DNA of 64,000 bases from Nymphalis io (Eukaryota; Arthropoda; Insecta; Lepidoptera; Nymphalidae): contig NC_065908.1 of assembly GCF_905147045.1 (NCBI RefSeq), forward strand, positions 7,006,001 through 7,070,000. The letters run 5' to 3'. The notes beneath the pieces are model-generated. The model worked only from the letters and a program-made list of their open reading frames with translations. It ran no database searches and was not told the origin of the DNA. This document shows, in pieces, positions 48,641 to 60,697 of this stretch. Positions within the stretch are counted from its first letter, which is position 1, and each line of letters starts with the position of its first letter. Position numbers and translations under genes: made by a program.

Positions 48641-49250
48641 CACATTTAGAATTGAAACGAAAACTATTATTCTTATTTTTGATAAATTTATAAAATGTTA
48701 AGTCTAATTACAGTTTGGGCACTTTTTATATTTGGTTTTTTGTTTTTAATATACATTAGAGATTATTTCAATGTTTGGCATTTTATGGCTAATTTATTGA
48801 TTTATGTAATTTAAATATAATTTAAGCGTTAATAAAACGTCACTGTTTTCTGGAGATAGACTTAATATTTGATCGTTTTAGTCGTGTGCTTTTAATTCAA
48901 TTCAATTCCATTAATTTGCTTTAAACATAATATACATATTTAGTCACTATATTTATGACATGCAAATATTTTAACTTAAATTATAAATTATTTTAACTTA
49001 ATTACAAGGCATACATTACATTATAATTCTTCATTTAAGTACTTACTATTACTGAATTATTTAATAGCTTTGAATGTAGGGCATTCAAAACATGAATTTA
49101 TTCACCTCGTGTATCTTAAGAGCTCGCGTCCTTTACACGCCCCTCCCGGTACACGATCTCATTTCTATGATTTTTCAATCTACAACGACCGGCCGCGTTG
49201 TATTTTTTTCGTCTTATTCTAAAAATATGGTGTAGTTCTTCTGACTATAG
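48641..49250. other. Intron sequence, nothing recognised
   Basis: AT-rich until about 49130, where a short GC-richer stretch begins. Confidence 0.5.
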
Positions 49251-49330
49251 CATGATAATTAATACAAAGCGTTGTCACCGATGCTTCCGTAGTCATCTCG
49301 TCTCAACAAAACCATATCGACTGATTTATG
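49251..49330. repeat. Direct repeat, left copy
   Basis: CATGATAATTAATACAAAGC ... CCGTAGTCATCTCG ... ATATCGACTGATTTATG. The right copy is at 49545-49610 and lacks about 14 bp in the middle. Confidence 0.8.
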
Positions 49331-49535
49331 TCAACCATCGCTTACATAGACAATGCGCCACCAACCTTGGGAACTAAGATTTTATGTCCCTTGTGCTTGT
49401 AATTACACTGGCTCACTCACCCTTCAAACCGGAACACAACAATATCAAGTACTGCTGTTTTGCGGTAGAATATCTGATGAGTGGTACTTACCCAGACGAC
49501 CTTGCACAAAGCCCTACCACCAGTAAACCACCAGT
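49331..49535 (-). repeat. Rep-B: 3'-less fragment between duplicated host segments
   Basis: The + strand reads from GTCAACCATCGCTTACATAG to CTACCACCAGTAAACCACC. The poly(A)-side third of Rep-B is missing. A duplicated segment, 49251-49330 and 49545-49610, brackets it. Confidence 0.75.
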
Positions 49536-49544
49536 AAAGTACCA

Positions 49545-49610
49545 CATGATAATTAAAACAAAGCGCTGTCACCAATTCTTCCGTAGTCATCTCATATCGA
49601 CTGATTTATG
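49545..49610. repeat. Direct repeat, right copy
   Basis: CATGATAATTAAAACAAAGC ... TTCCGTAGTCATCTC joined to ATATCGACTGATTTATG. It has about five substitutions relative to the left copy. Confidence 0.8.
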
Positions 49611-51987
49611 AAACAAATATGATATGGTGTTTGTTAATATAATTAATTATTAAGTTTTTGTTTCAATAACCAATGGCATTACAAATATAAAGTATAAATA
49701 ATAAAAACGTAAAAATTGGGGATAGTTCTTTTTGTGTTTTTTTTTTTCCGTCGAGAACAATTTATTATTTTATGTTTTTGATTCAATTTAATCCTTGAAA
49801 TTATAATTTAATTACACATACATTATTTTATTTTAAACTATATTTACCGATGCTAAATAAAGTCAAAGATTGCTAACCATGCTTTAATACCCCACGCACT
49901 TGATTTTTTTTTTTAAATATATAAGCTAGCGCTTTACTGTTATTACACTTGTTATGTACTTGCGTGATAAATTCGTCTCGGGATAAAGTATTAATTCGAT
50001 CCGATTCAGCGATTTATTTTTTTTATTCATGCATTTATATGAGCTTGCATATTCATACATATATATTTTTATATACTTATGTGTTGATTGTTTCATAGTG
50101 TATTTATATTATTTTGGATGTTTAAAATTAATATCTATTGCTATCAACATTACAAATAATATCGTTCTCACGCTATAGTACTGCTTTATTCTCTTCCAAG
50201 TGAGAAGTGAAATGTTTAACGTTATTATATCGCAGTCGGACAATATAGTCTACATTCTTTTTTTAAATCGTCGGTTGTAAAACTTTTTATTTAGTACCGG
50301 TATGACGCTCCGCCCACGTTTGCGAAAAATAGAACAATTAAGTGATCAACTCGGTCGGCCTCGTTGTCTCAGGTCAGTAACCCGCCCTCGGCAGCGCGCA
50401 ATGATAACTATGCGAACCCAGGAGTGAGAATTCAAGGTATACATACATATGTTTAAATTAGCGAGTCGCTACCCACTTCGCTTACCGTTAATTACACTTC
50501 AGTGCGATAAAAGAAAGAAAAATCTGGAATCAAATTTCGAATTAAATAGAAGTATCTTAAATAAAAAATCTGTCCGGGTTTTGTCTCTGTTTTGAGAATT
50601 TTCTGACACCGTTTGACCTATCACCACGAAAATGTATTTCTAAGTCACCGCTAGATGGCACTGCAAATTGCAGTACATCAGTTACTTCTATACCGTTCAA
50701 CCGATAGCCATAACAATTGGTATACCTAACAATCGAGCACTAAGAATAATTTAGCATAATTGTCGGATAATATATGATAACATACAAAAAAATTGCAACG
50801 CATCCGGTTTTTATCTAGTAAATATATGCTAAGTATATCACGTTATTTGCGAAATTTTATCAAAATCAATCCAGCCGTTTACGGAGTTGGCATTGTTGTA
50901 TCAAAGTCTCTCTGAGATTGATAAATATTTCACTGCTCTTGTACGCGAGCTAATTAGGGTAATGTGTTCACTTCGTTTGTTATGACTGGCAAGCTCGTAT
51001 CGCTTCGAAGAATTTATAAAGATAAGTTTTGATTAAGTTAATAGTCACAAGTGTCATAGAGGTTCAAAAATATACATATATATATTATATACAATTATAT
51101 GTTGGTGTATCTGCTTGAGATAAATTGCTCGTGACACCGTTTGACCGAGAACGATTACCATGACCACTATATGATATTGTTTTTATTTTTTATAATATCT
51201 ACTTCGCTTAGTCTGTACATTATGTATTATATTGCCACGACATATTTAAGTCTGGAGTAGCTTACTGTATTTTTTTTTTTCGAAATAACAATATCATAAT
51301 GTATATGTATCTATAATATTTATATATTATTTATACTTTGAGCGCAAAATATGAGTCCAAACAGAATAACTATGACATGAACATATTACTTTATAATGTA
51401 TTTTCGTTTAAAAAACGAAACGATTATTCAATGTTATACGTAAATATTACACTTTAAGGACTTTGATAAAAGTCTAAAGATACATCTGGCATTAAACCCG
51501 TTACCCGTGGACACATCGCTTACAGTGATTTATCAATATGTATATATCCCATTGCTGACGTATTTATTCTACGAAGGAAGGAAAAGACCATTTGTTTATA
51601 TACTTATTTCCAAAGTAACCAAAATATTTGTATTTAATATTCAACGTACATTATATCCTGTTTAAACTTCAAGTACTTATATTTGAATGGGTGTATGTTT
51701 CCTACCTCGTTATAGCTTCGACCTCATCTCCATACGCAGTTTAAAACGCACATAAACGTCTTTAAAATTATGCTAATTATGTTAAACTTTGCTAAATTGT
51801 TCCCTCAGAGGTACAGTCAACATCATAATAATGTCAGTCTATTGAAGGCCTCCTCACAAGTTGGTTAAGTTTCAAAGTTTTTAAACCAATCTCTTCCATC
51901 CATGACAGGATTTTTGAAATCGTCAATTTAAATTGTAATTATTTCATAATTGATTGTAGTAGGTTATGACAGACCTGTCATGTGTTC
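49611..51987. other. Intron sequence with unassigned old repeats
   Basis: CTATGCGAACCCAGGAGTGAG (about 50410) recurs at 48600, and GACACCGTTTGACC occurs at about 50607 and 51134, showing old repeats. No gene. Confidence 0.4.
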
Positions 51988-52170
51988 GTCACGGTAGCAT
52001 GCGTAAGCGATCCCGTGGCGCTTCCTCGTTGTGACGGAAAGGGTACCGCTGGTTTTTTAGTGGGTATTCCGATGTTAGAGGCGCACTCGTAGCCTTCGAC
52101 ACCGGCGAGCCCCACATACCTCCCCACTGTTCCCTTGGGGGAAACGCGTAATGCGTTTTTCTAGCGATAA
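51988..52170 (+). repeat. Rep-E: third copy
   Basis: From CGTCACGGTAGCATGCGTAA to CGTAATGCGTTTTTCTAGCG and an A-rich tail. Confidence 0.75.
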
Positions 52171-53138
52171 CAAAAAGACCTGGCATGTGTCACTTGTGTA
52201 CAGTACACCTTCAACATAAAACATATATGTTCAATATTCCATGTCTAAAATTTTGTAGATATATATATATTATATTGTGATAAAATACGACGTTGATATT
52301 TTTATTGGTACTTTGTGTGCCACTGGACTTAATAGATCATGTCTCAGTAAATAAAAATTGGGCTATTATTCTCGTTCAAATGGGAAAGATTCATCATCAT
52401 CATTCGTTTGTTCCTTCCATCTATTATGGATATATTTCATAAAAAAATGTATGAAAACAGATTTTGCAGATATTACTCCTGCCTGACTGACGTCAACATT
52501 TCTTGGGGATGTGTTTTTTCGTGAGTTTCTTTTGTGATCTTTACGTGTTCGATTGATGGATGCACATCACATAAATACTTGAGATTGTTAGCACTTTATT
52601 GATGGCCTCTATCGGTCGGTTGGATAGGACTTGTAATAAAATTACATCTGGTCGTTAACTGTCATTAAGGAAGAGGACAACTGTCATGGTAGCGAATTTT
52701 TGAAAGAAAATGAAGGATCTAAGAAATTAATTATTTTTGTAATAGGATTGTATCGGAGAATAAATAACATTATATTGACAACGGTGTCTTATTCCGAACT
52801 AGCTTAAAAGATTGAAAAAAAGATGAGCTTGATATAAATTGTTGAGGTCGCTAAATAAGGTCGAAATAATCTTATTGTTAATTTTTTTTGTTGACCGTAT
52901 CCAACACTTGTTAGTTGCTACTAACGTGCTGTACGGTCTGCATAATAATAATTACACCGTCAGTGTCTTGTAAAGCCTGAACTCAACTACTTATTATTAT
53001 ATAACTTAAGTGTTATTTAAATGTATGTATATAACTGTCTCACGGTGTCTCTTAAATTATTTCTATTTGTAATGTTAAAATATAATTTCCGAATATAAAC
53101 ACGAAATCACTACATATAATAAAACAAACTCTCCCCGC
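52171..53138. other. Intron sequence, nothing recognised
   Basis: AT-rich unique-looking sequence. Confidence 0.5.
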
Positions 53139-53212
53139 CTGTCTGTCTGTCTGTCTGAACGCGATAAACTCAAAAACTATTAGATTTTCATACGATTTTC
53201 ACCAAAAGATTA
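53139..53212 (+). mobile_element. Rep-G: 5' part, before the Rep-B insertion
   Basis: (TCTG)n at about 53140-53157, then GAACGCGATAAACTCAAAAAC and TTTCACCAAAAGATT. Continues at 53491. Confidence 0.5.
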
Positions 53213-53490
53213 ATTTTTTTATCGAATAGGAAGGCGGACGAGCATATGGACCTGATGGTAAGTGGTCCGCACATAGACATTGGCATTGTAAGAAATGTTA
53301 ACCTTACATCACCAATGCGCCACCAACTTTGGTGATAAGATGTTATGTCCCTTATGCCTGTAATTACACTGGCTTACTCACCCTTCAAACCGGAACACAA
53401 AAATACCAAGTACTGCTATTTTGCGGTAGAATATCTGATGAGTGGATGGTACCTACCCAGACGAGCTTGCACAAAGCCCTACCACCGGAT
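53213..53490 (-). repeat. Rep-B inserted into Rep-G
   Basis: The + strand runs from TTTTTTATCGAATAGGAAGG to AAGCCCTACCACCGG. Rep-G sequence continues on both sides (TCACCAAAAGATT before, GGATTGATTCATAAG after), so Rep-B arrived second. Confidence 0.8.
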
Positions 53491-53715
53491 TGGATTGATT
53501 CATAAGAAAGGTTTTCATTAAGAATTCTTTCATGTTTTATGTAAATTGACTAAAATATGACGATAATTGTTGAAGAAGTTGAAACAAATGATGCCGACTA
53601 GTAGCTTTACTGGCTACGTAAACCAAGAGTTATATGTATTACGATATGATAGTTTTATGTGGACTCTTATCGTACGTACGAATCCGGGCCGTGGAGTTAG
53701 TTTACTATAAAAGTA
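53491..53715 (+). mobile_element. Rep-G: 3' part, after the Rep-B insertion
   Basis: ATTGATTCATAAGAAAGG, TGTAAATTGACTAAAATATG, GATGCCGACTAGTAGCTTT, and ending CCGTGGAGTTAGTTTACTA. It aligns block by block with 46439-46790 except for the (TA)n run. Confidence 0.5.
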
Positions 53716-55046
53716 GAAAATATGCTTGACAGTATGAAACTTATAGTACTGTTTCATACATATAACTTGTAAAACCGTCACGGTGTTTTATGCAGGATAC
53801 CTTACAAACATAAAACATTACAAGATACAATAAATCATATATACTTATATTATATTAATTGCTGCATTAAGTGGTTTATACCTCTACTCTCTCATTTGTT
53901 CGACTCAATAACGAAAAAAAAATACTGAATGAAATGTAGAATAGAATATGCTTAATTGTACACCAAAAGAATTACAGAACCATTTTAAACACAAACACAA
54001 AAGAAACGAAAACTATTTTGTACAAAAGGCGGTCTTATCGCTAAAAGAGCGATTTCTTCCAGACTACCTTTGGGTGAAGGACATGAAATGAATAAATAAA
54101 TAAAGCGTTAAAGAGGTGTACTAATCATCTCAATTTTTATTTTTTAAATGAATATATATATATACACAGTATATATCAATATAATAGTAAATGTATTATA
54201 AAAATACGTGTTTATTTGTTTTCTTTATTGCACACAAAAAAAAAATCCATGAAAAGAACTCTTAGAACAAAAGCGAACGACAGCTTTTGGTCTAGGAGGC
54301 CTATAATGATGTTAGATTGTGTCACTGTTAAGCTTTAGACTTCCAGTTTCTTTTCTACTGAATTAAAATTTTCTTGTAAAACAAAAATGTACGCTTCGTG
54401 CAAAACGGTAGCGGTAAGCCTTGTTTCACAGCGACGGTAGCGCTCTCTCGCGAGTTATTTACAGCCTACAGCAGAGCAGTAACTTGCGACTCGTTTTATT
54501 TAGGGTTCGCGTAAATTGCAGTTTACGCTTTTCACATTAAACATGAGGATTGTTAACAATTTTTATTTTACTGTTGTTGTTTTTTTTTAATTTAAATATA
54601 GTAATTCCAGCCGAATGTTTTATTAAATCGTTTTGTTTTTTTTTTTTGCATTTTTGATACATACATACAGATAAATAAATGACAAATGACAAGATGCTTA
54701 AAGCATAAATATATGCATCTAATGTTATATAAAATAATATAATTCAAGTAAATTCGACACACTATAATAGTAACAGAAAATATTTTGCTATATATGCCAT
54801 AAATATTATAAGAGTATTACTGTGTTAATGTTTTGTTTTGTAATAAAATCTATATTTCTTACAAAACTAAATATATACAACTAATAAGACATTTGTGTGT
54901 GATCATCATTATAAAATTTCATAACCCTATTAATGACGTATGCTTGCCCGGCGGGAAAGTAACACATATACAGGCTTTTTTGACTTTGGCGTTTGTAAAA
55001 TATTTCAATTTTAATAAATCATTAAAAAATATATAGATAAAGTATA
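53716..55046. other. Intron sequence, nothing recognised
   Basis: AT-rich, with one GC-richer patch near 54400-54500 (GGTAGCGGTAAGCC, CGACGGTAGCGC). Confidence 0.5.
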
Positions 55047-55347
55047 AGCCGAGATGACCTAGTGGTTAGAACTCGTGAATCTTAACCGATGATGGTGGAT
55101 TCAAACCCGGGCAAGCACCGCTGAATTTTCATGTGCTTAATTTGTGTTGTGTTTATAATTCATCTCGTGCTTAACGGTGTAGGAAAACATCGTGAGGAAA
55201 TCTGTATGTGTCTAATTTCATTGAAATTTTGCCACATGTGTATTCTACCAACCTGCATTGGAGCAGCGTGGTGGAATAAGCTCTAAACCTTCTCCTCAAA
55301 AGGGGGAGGAGGCCTTAGCCCAGCTGTGGGACATTAACAGGCTGTTA
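55047..55347 (+). repeat. Rep-A: tRNA-derived SINE, full length
   Basis: AGCCGAGATGACCTAGTGG head through ACATTAACAGGCTGTTAATG tail, located in the large UBL3 intron 0.63 kb before the tRNA-Thr gene. Confidence 0.87.
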
Positions 55348-55978
55348 ATGTATAACTTACTTAAATATGCTCTAACAACAATAATCGCCGCCTCAAAACT
55401 AAGATGAAATCATCTAAAAAATATGAACAGAAAAAAAAACTTAACCTCTTTCTGAATATTTTCACAAATGTGAATCGCCCCTAGCTGGACGGGCTCACGC
55501 GATTAGTCCGACCGCCACAAATCTACTGATACTAGCCGATAGTCCGCAGGCTAAATTACACCCCAGCTAAAGTCCAAAGCTTTGTTCGTTGTGAATTTTC
55601 ATCTAATAACATCAAAAATTACTTGTTTTCATTTTATCTTGCTAAATATAAAACCCAATGGATGCTATTGTTGTCTGAGAATATTTCATAAATGTTATAA
55701 TTACTATATATTTTTAATTTACTCTTTTTTTTTTTTACTATGCGGTTTATCAAATTTTTGAAAATGAACCTTAGGTATTTAAACCAAGCTAATTTTTGTG
55801 TTGCACATAAAAACAAACTATATATTTTGATGTGCAACTTATCATCACACAGCGCCATCTATTTGCAAATTAGTATAAACATTTAGTCGATATCTTTGCT
55901 TGTGTGAATCACAATGCGATAGTGTGGGTGACTAGCTCGCTCCGGTACGAGTCGATATTTACAACTGTTCATTCGTCA

Positions 55979-56051
55979 GCCTCCATAGCTCAGGGGTTAG
56001 AGCACTGGTCTTGTAAACCAGGGGTCGAGAGTTCAAATCTCTCTGGGGGCA
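55979..56051 (+). tRNA. tRNA-Thr (anticodon TGT)
   Basis: A 73-base intact cloverleaf: acceptor GCCTCCA pairs with TGGGGGC (one G-T), D arm GCTCAGGGGTTAGAGC, anticodon stem CTGGT/ACCAG around CTTGTAA (anticodon TGT), and T arm GAGAG-TTCAAAT-CTCTC. A is the discriminator. The gene lies in sense orientation within the large UBL3 intron, 227 bp before exon 56279-56446. A long T run follows at about 56070. Confidence 0.97.
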
Positions 56052-56069
56052 TTCATGTGTATCAGCGAT

Positions 56070-56077
56070 ATTTTTTT
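56070..56077 (+). terminator. Oligo-T Pol III terminator of tRNA-Thr
   Basis: A T8 run about 19 bp beyond the tRNA-Thr 3' end, before TCTTTTAT. It should stop Pol III before it reaches UBL3 exon 56279-56446. Confidence 0.75.
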
Positions 56078-56278
56078 TCTTTTATATATTAATCTCATTA
56101 TTATCATTTGGATTATTTATTATTTTGAATTTCGATAAACGGTATATTATTTTAAAAATTAAAAAAAAATCATTATTTTTTTGATTAAATTTCCATTTCT
56201 CCCTATATTTTTGTATATTTACATATTCTGAATTATTAACATATAATTGTTTCTAATGTGACACAAATTAAATTTCAG

Positions 56279-56446
56279 CGGACTGGGCGACGGAGTGTGT
56301 CTCCCGTGCTGAGATCCTGCGGCTCATATACCAGGGCCGCTTCTTGCACAGCTCGGTGACCCTCGGCGCGCTCGGCCTGCCGCTCGGACGCACGACCGTC
56401 ATGCACCTCGTGCCGCGCGAGCATCTGCCCGAGCCGAACTCACACG
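56279..56446 (+). CDS. Ubl3: UBL3 coding exon: C-terminal half of the ubiquitin fold
   Basis: The exon runs from an AATTTCAG acceptor to a GGTATG donor. Its first two bases complete an Ala codon with the previous exon, giving DNWPEADW. It then encodes 55 residues that include the hallmark EILRLIYQGRFLH and TTVMHLVPREHLPEP blocks, that is the last strands of the ubiquitin fold and the start of the linker to the lipid anchor. GC content is much higher than in the flanking introns, as expected for a conserved lepidopteran exon. It lies 227 bp downstream of the tRNA-Thr gene. Confidence 0.95.
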
Positions 56447-56954
56447 GTATGGACGCGACTTTATATTATTTTACCTTCTATCCTACATGTATGTTTAAAA
56501 AAAATTATGATTGATTTTAAATTTAATAAAATATTTTTCAAACACAGATTTTAAAATCAATTATTACACATTTCGCTGTTCCTACAGTAATATATGTTTA
56601 TTACCTTGAAATCATTTCTTCTATTTTATTGTCAAGGTAACCACACCCCCCTTTACGACCCCCTCGGGCTATAGTCATTTCTAGCAAAAGCTAAAAAAAA
56701 AAAATCATAACTAGTATTAATTCAAATTTCAGTATTGAAGCAAGACTTTTACTATAAATTATAACATTTTACAGAAGTTCGATGGAGTTAACATTTCCGA
56801 TACCTGTATTTCCTTCCTTCCTCCAATTCATATAGTAAGTGATTTGTAGATAGGAACCTTTATATTTTAATATATGTAGTAAATAATATATAAGAATCGT
56901 TCGTTATTTAAATAAAGAGAATATTATATAAAAATTTTGATTTTCGAATTTCAG

Positions 56955-57019
56955 ATCAACGACAAAAGAGTAAAGGTGGCTCGAGCAGTTGTTGTTCGGC
57001 ATCGTGCTGCATATTGTAA
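56955..57019 (+). CDS. Ubl3: UBL3 last coding exon with CAAX prenylation signal and stop
   Basis: Acceptor ATTTCAG; two bases complete an Asp codon, then DQRQKSKGGSSS and a cysteine-rich end SCCIL followed by TAA at 57017-57019. The last four residues, CCIL, form a CAAX box; the terminal Leu favours geranylgeranylation by family knowledge. Four cysteines within the last nine residues offer additional palmitoylation sites. The short basic and glycine/serine linker between the fold and the anchor is typical of the family. There is no diglycine, so the protein is membrane anchored and not a conjugated modifier of the ubiquitin type. Confidence 0.95.
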
Positions 57020-57808
57020 TGCGTGGTGCGAGCGAGGCGACGAGAGCGCGAGCGGCGGGTGCGAGCGGGAGGGATGATTCGCGGCCGGCCGGACTATGTG
57101 TTCACACTCAGTGATGTAGAGTCAGGATTCCATTCGCCCTAATTAATCTAGTGTAACGTAACCTTTATGATGACTTGTGATGTTTTTAAAAGACTCGCCT
57201 CTATTCGATAAGATGTAACACTTAGAACACTATTATCATTTAATTTATTATTTCGTAACGATTTGCGAGCACATTTCGTTCTGTCGTTCGTTCGAGCACA
57301 TGACGTAAACTAAAAATTTGTACGCACACCGCGGGCCTCTTAAAAATATCGCAAGCTGGACGGTTAGGAATTTTTCGTCGTCACAGTGAAAATTAATTCA
57401 GGTATAGCTTTAAAAAGCTAATCTATCTCACCGCGTTATTTATAGTTCATTATAGAATTACCGCGCTGCCGAAATAATTTTAAATCTAGTAGTTATACGG
57501 GGTGAGATAACGACGCCTCGGATATCGTTGGCCAGCTCGCTGCTGGTCGAAGTTCGACAAATCATTAGTATTATAATTTAAGCCATCTACATGAATTTAT
57601 ATAATGTTACTTCGGATATATTTAAATTGAAAAAAAATAATAAAATAAAAATAAATATGAAACGAAAAATTATCGTAGCGGAACAGTGGAGTTTGTAAAT
57701 TAATCTCGTTTGCAATGTACATAGTATATAATAACATTACCTAAGGGGAATGTAACGGGCTATATATTTACTTTGTGATAAGTTCGCAATATTCGGATTG
57801 GAATGTTT

Positions 57809-57840
<32 letters not shown>

Positions 57841-60310
57841 TAAAAGAAACCCTATTTACCGCGCTAGATTTAGCTTTTAAATTCGCTGGCTGGCAGCATG
57901 TTTGAAATTTAAACCGTAAACACACGGCGACTGTCTGACGTTAAAATTTTAGTATTAAAGAAACGGTTAGATATCTTCAGTGGCCGCTATCGACTTAATT
58001 ATTATGTGTGCTGAATATAGGAAGCGAACACATCAGCGCGACAACAAAAAGTTTTAAAAGCTCCAGTCACACCTGTCCAACGCAGCGGATTCAAAGTATC
58101 TTCGTTAGTTATCACGTTTAGCCGCGCATGTGTGGCGATAGCTTTATATCAGCTTCGCTCGAGCGCGCAAGTGTGTTCTGTCCTATCGGATATCGTCACT
58201 TCCACTGTACATTGTCTCCTAGCGTTACCAGAACCGATGACTATTGTAAATAATATAACTTACAGAGCTTCTTATATATTTAATTTTTCATCACATTATT
58301 TTTTTAACCGATTCCATCGAAAAGGTCTTTTTTATGAATAAAATTATTTAATGTCAATAGTTATTGTAAAATATTTATTTAAAATACTGGTGCTTTATAG
58401 ACATTGTTAAAATTATATATAATTATATTCGTTAATGCCATTTGTCATTATCGGATATCGAAATTTCATTTTCGTTGGCTTACGTGAGACTTTTCGATGG
58501 AATAGGGTTTATGTACCGAGATTTTATTTTTACCGGCGTTTTATTTACTTAGCTTTAGATATTATTTTATATTTGCTTAAGTATGAGTTGTCCGATTAAA
58601 TTTGACTCTTTTTTTTATTTTATAATTGTTTAAATTTTCGATGAGAATTCGTTGAAATTTTAGCTTTTAAATTCAATGATCCATCCTGTCGTTTTATTAT
58701 GAAGATGCGATATATTTTTGTGATATAGTACAAATAAAATTATTTACACAATACGACATATTTTGGGCGAGAAAAAATTCTTATCGAGCAGTATTATAGT
58801 GAAGCTGATTTATAGTTTTCGAGACGTAGATTGTGTCACGGGGCAGAGTGTCGAGTCCAAAGTAATTTGTACGAAACGAATGATGCAGGACGTCGGTTAA
58901 CTAATTAGTATCGACTACGCTGTTTTCCGAAATATATACCTATTGATTTTCAACCAAATTTGTTAAGCCATTTATTGAATGAGATTAATTTGTACAAATT
59001 AAATTGGAATAACTCATTGTGTCAGTACATTTGTTTATGAACGTTGACTGAATAAAAAAATCTTGCCAACTTCGATACAACGAGAACGGAACGACTCGCT
59101 CAGTGAACGAATGTCTTGACACTCGCGCGCCTCTCATCCGTTGGCGAATGAATGATTTATTTTAATTTGGTTAATCTGTTTATTTTTGTGTATGTATTTT
59201 GTTAAGTTGTGTAAAATACCTAGTTATAATTATAAATAAATCTACAAGGTCATACGCATGTTTTATTTTTATTTCGCTTTACGTCATCCTTTGTATATAG
59301 ATGTCGCTTGAATTTGAGTTCATTTAGCTTTTTGATGTAGACGGATGTGACGTCAGACGTAGGTGAATCGCAACGAGGTGATATCGTAGGCCGGATACTT
59401 TGATGTCTTCACTGTACTTTAATATCTTCATAGATAATAGATAATTTTAATCGAATTATTATAAGTGTTTATACCGCACGCTAAGTAAGCAGGCGAGGTC
59501 ACTGCCGTTTCAATGATTATAAAACTATTTCAACTTTTCTTTACACATAGAACGTGATCTTGAGATTAGAAATATTATTCTAGGAATGTTAATTATGTTT
59601 CAAAAATGATTAATGAAAATAAAAATTATATCTTCCTAATAGAAAATATAAAATCACTAATTAATAAAAATGTAAAAAACGTAAGTTATAATATTGAAAA
59701 TAAAGTCTAATCAAAAATGATAAAACCTTTTAATTTTAATATTTAGTGGATACCATTTTTTTATTTGCTGAAATGGCAGTGATGGTAACGGCGACGGCCG
59801 GTGACGAAATGTAAATAACGATGTCTTTTTATTTAGTCAAATATAGAGTAACAAATTAGCTTGATATTTTTTAAAACCGTTGTATGTGAAAAATATCATT
59901 CGATAATGTTTGTTTTGTTCATTTGGCAGAATACAACGGATTTTTGCACCATGTTCGTTTTTCAAATAGTATCTATGTAGTTTAAATTTTCAAAGGACGT
60001 CGCCACATACAACGGTTAATAACTGTAATAAATTCCAAATACTAGGTGTCACTGTGTAACAGGTTTACTTCGTACATAATTATATACTTGTTAATATTAA
60101 AATTAATGATTATAAAGATGTTAATTAATTGAAACTTTGGTTGGTTACAAAATTATATGCGTCTTCGATATTTCAGGGTAGAGTCGCTTCGAGTCGGTTT
60201 ACGTTCGTATATGTGTAGATAGACTTTTGTAATCGGACGACATTATAGGTTGTAAATTGTTTGAAAGATTGAGTTTCGATGGGGTCAAATAAAATTTTAA
60301 GAATGTATCA
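57020..60310 (+). other. Ubl3: UBL3 3' UTR and downstream region, repeat-free
   Basis: About 3.3 kb after the UBL3 stop contains none of the interspersed repeats that crowd the upstream introns, which suggests a long, selectively maintained 3' UTR (vertebrate UBL3 also has a long one). Candidate poly(A) signals include the clusters near 57640, 58734, 59042 and 59237 and the distal AATAAA at 60288-60293. Pumilio-like TGTAAATA motifs occur near 58244 and 59803, and an ATT/AT microsatellite at 57811-57844. Which site is used cannot be decided from sequence alone. Confidence 0.5.
57811..57844. repeat. (ATT)n-(TA)n compound microsatellite
   Basis: Seven ATT units then about six TA units in the UBL3 3' region. 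Confidence 0.9.
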
Positions 60311-60321
60311 AGTCTTTTATT
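60288..60321. terminator. Facing poly(A) signals of UBL3 (+) and POLR3C (-)
   Basis: AATAAA on the + strand at 60288-60293 and AATAAA on the - strand at 60321-60316 lie only 22 bp apart and point towards each other. They fall 3.3 kb after the UBL3 stop and about 0.38 kb after the POLR3C stop. A signal at this distance is reasonable for POLR3C; for UBL3 it would be the distal choice. The arrangement is inferred from hexamers only. Confidence 0.45.
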
Positions 60322-60697
60322 TGTTACATATAACATTTTTTGTTTTGTATATATTTTTATATAAAACAATTTATTACTATACTTAATATTTCTAAAAGTG
60401 AAGTAGTAAGTATACAAAAACTATAATAATAATAATAATAACTAAGTATTTTAGTACAAATGTACGTACATAATATGATAATCAAATATCACATAGAATA
60501 GTAATTAGCCATTTTTCGAATTATATAGAGACGAGTCAAGATAGTAATATGAAAACTTCGTCGTGAGCGAAATTATATAATTGCAATAACAGATCCGAGA
60601 GAAAGTCGAAGTATAACGAGCAGCTGACGTCACAGCAATACTGACTTTCGGAGCGGGCTGCGAGCAAGGTTAATTAGTCGGAGCTCCTGAAGTGGAG

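Larger units (their letters stand above)
39323..57019 (+). other. Ubl3: UBL3 gene span (5' end missing), three visible coding exons
   Basis: Span of the recognisable part of the ubiquitin-like protein 3 gene. The three exons splice at GT-AG sites with compatible phases (codon split 1+2 at both junctions) and give 113 residues; the human protein is 117, so only the N-terminal 8-10 residues and the start codon are missing. They should lie in an exon ending in phase 0 upstream of 39323. The first visible intron (39432-56278) is 16.8 kb and holds a tRNA-Thr gene and many retroposons; the second (56447-56954) is 508 bp. UBL3 is a membrane-anchored ubiquitin-fold protein that is prenylated instead of being conjugated through a diglycine end. 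Confidence 0.93.
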
